From contig JAPKZP010000142.1 of NCBI GenBank assembly GCA_026393735.1, positions 1 through 6,409 of the forward strand: DNA of 6,409 nucleotides. Reading direction: 5' to 3'. Shown one piece after another: positions 6,314 through 6,409 of this stretch. Both the position numbers and the translations under genes were made by a program. The notes under the pieces are model-generated. The model saw nothing but the letters and a program-made list of their open reading frames with translations. It ran no database searches and was not told the origin of the DNA. Origin of the DNA: Acidobacteriota bacterium. Its GTDB lineage: Bacteria > Acidobacteriota > Vicinamibacteria > Vicinamibacterales > JAKQTR01. How positions within the stretch are numbered: position 1 is the stretch's first letter; every line of letters begins with the position of its first letter.

Positions 6314-6409
6314 GCTCTTCCAGACGCCTCCCGGAGGCTGTCTTCGACTGTGCTCCCTGCGGCGGCGCTCAGGGCCGCCATGCCAGGGAAGGCTCCGGGC
6401 TACGGAGGC
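6314..6409. other. Leader upstream of purF with small hairpins
   Basis: No gene is supported in the 96 bases left in the window. They hold an odd palindrome GCCTCCCGGAGGC (6326-6338), a six-pair stem GGCGGC / GCCGCC with a seven-base loop (6361-6379), and a copy of the intergenic repeat (6388-6405). I see no clear promoter and no purine riboswitch core. An upstream gene may end just beyond the window. Confidence 0.5.
6388..6405. repeat. Right half of the intergenic repeat family (copy c)
   Basis: GAAGGCTCCGGGCTACGG matches 16 of 18 positions of 4852-4869 and 15 of 18 of 3083-3100. The left stem of the hairpin is degenerate here (CCAGG in place of a pairing arm). It lies about 75 bp upstream of the purF start. 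Confidence 0.6.

Noticed and set aside
6314..6409. Purine riboswitch or PurR-type operator in front of purF
   Set aside because: I could find neither a purine-aptamer core nor an AT-rich inverted operator in this short GC-rich leader, and the window ends before the full leader can be read.

Overview
This is an ordinary housekeeping stretch of a GC-rich bacterial chromosome. Its main content is a minus-strand cluster for purine synthesis, purF-purM-purN, followed by tyrS. The style of the neighbouring TPR protein, the long GC-rich frames and the small palindromic repeats between genes recall soil Acidobacteriota such as Vicinamibacteria. That placement is a guess from style; no marker gene here fixes the taxonomy.

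Layout. Positions 1-1197 (+) hold the 3' part of a TPR-repeat protein whose start lies outside the window. Positions 1252-1647 (+) encode a 131-residue uncharacterised beta-rich protein with a good ribosome binding site. The convergent gap at 1648-1755 carries two perfect 24-bp near-palindromic repeats in tandem, and the second runs into the tyrS stop codon. Transcribed right to left on the minus strand are purF (6313-4889), purM (4756-3725), purN (3728-3114) and tyrS (3042-1756). purM and purN overlap by four bases (GTGA). The other two gaps, and the leader before purF, each hold a copy of one hairpin-forming repeat family.

How the genes work together. PurF makes phosphoribosylamine (step 1 of de novo purine synthesis), PurN formylates GAR with 10-formyl-THF (step 3), and PurM closes the imidazole ring to give AIR (step 5). 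TyrS charges tRNA-Tyr; it lies in the same direction 71 bp after purN but is metabolically unrelated. All four enzymes look full length with their catalytic motifs intact.

I see no new defence system, CRISPR array, transposase, tRNA, rRNA or riboswitch. The signals most worth a second look are non-coding: the tandem palindrome between the convergent genes, and the repeat family that occupies each of the three non-overlapping leaders of the pur-tyrS cluster.
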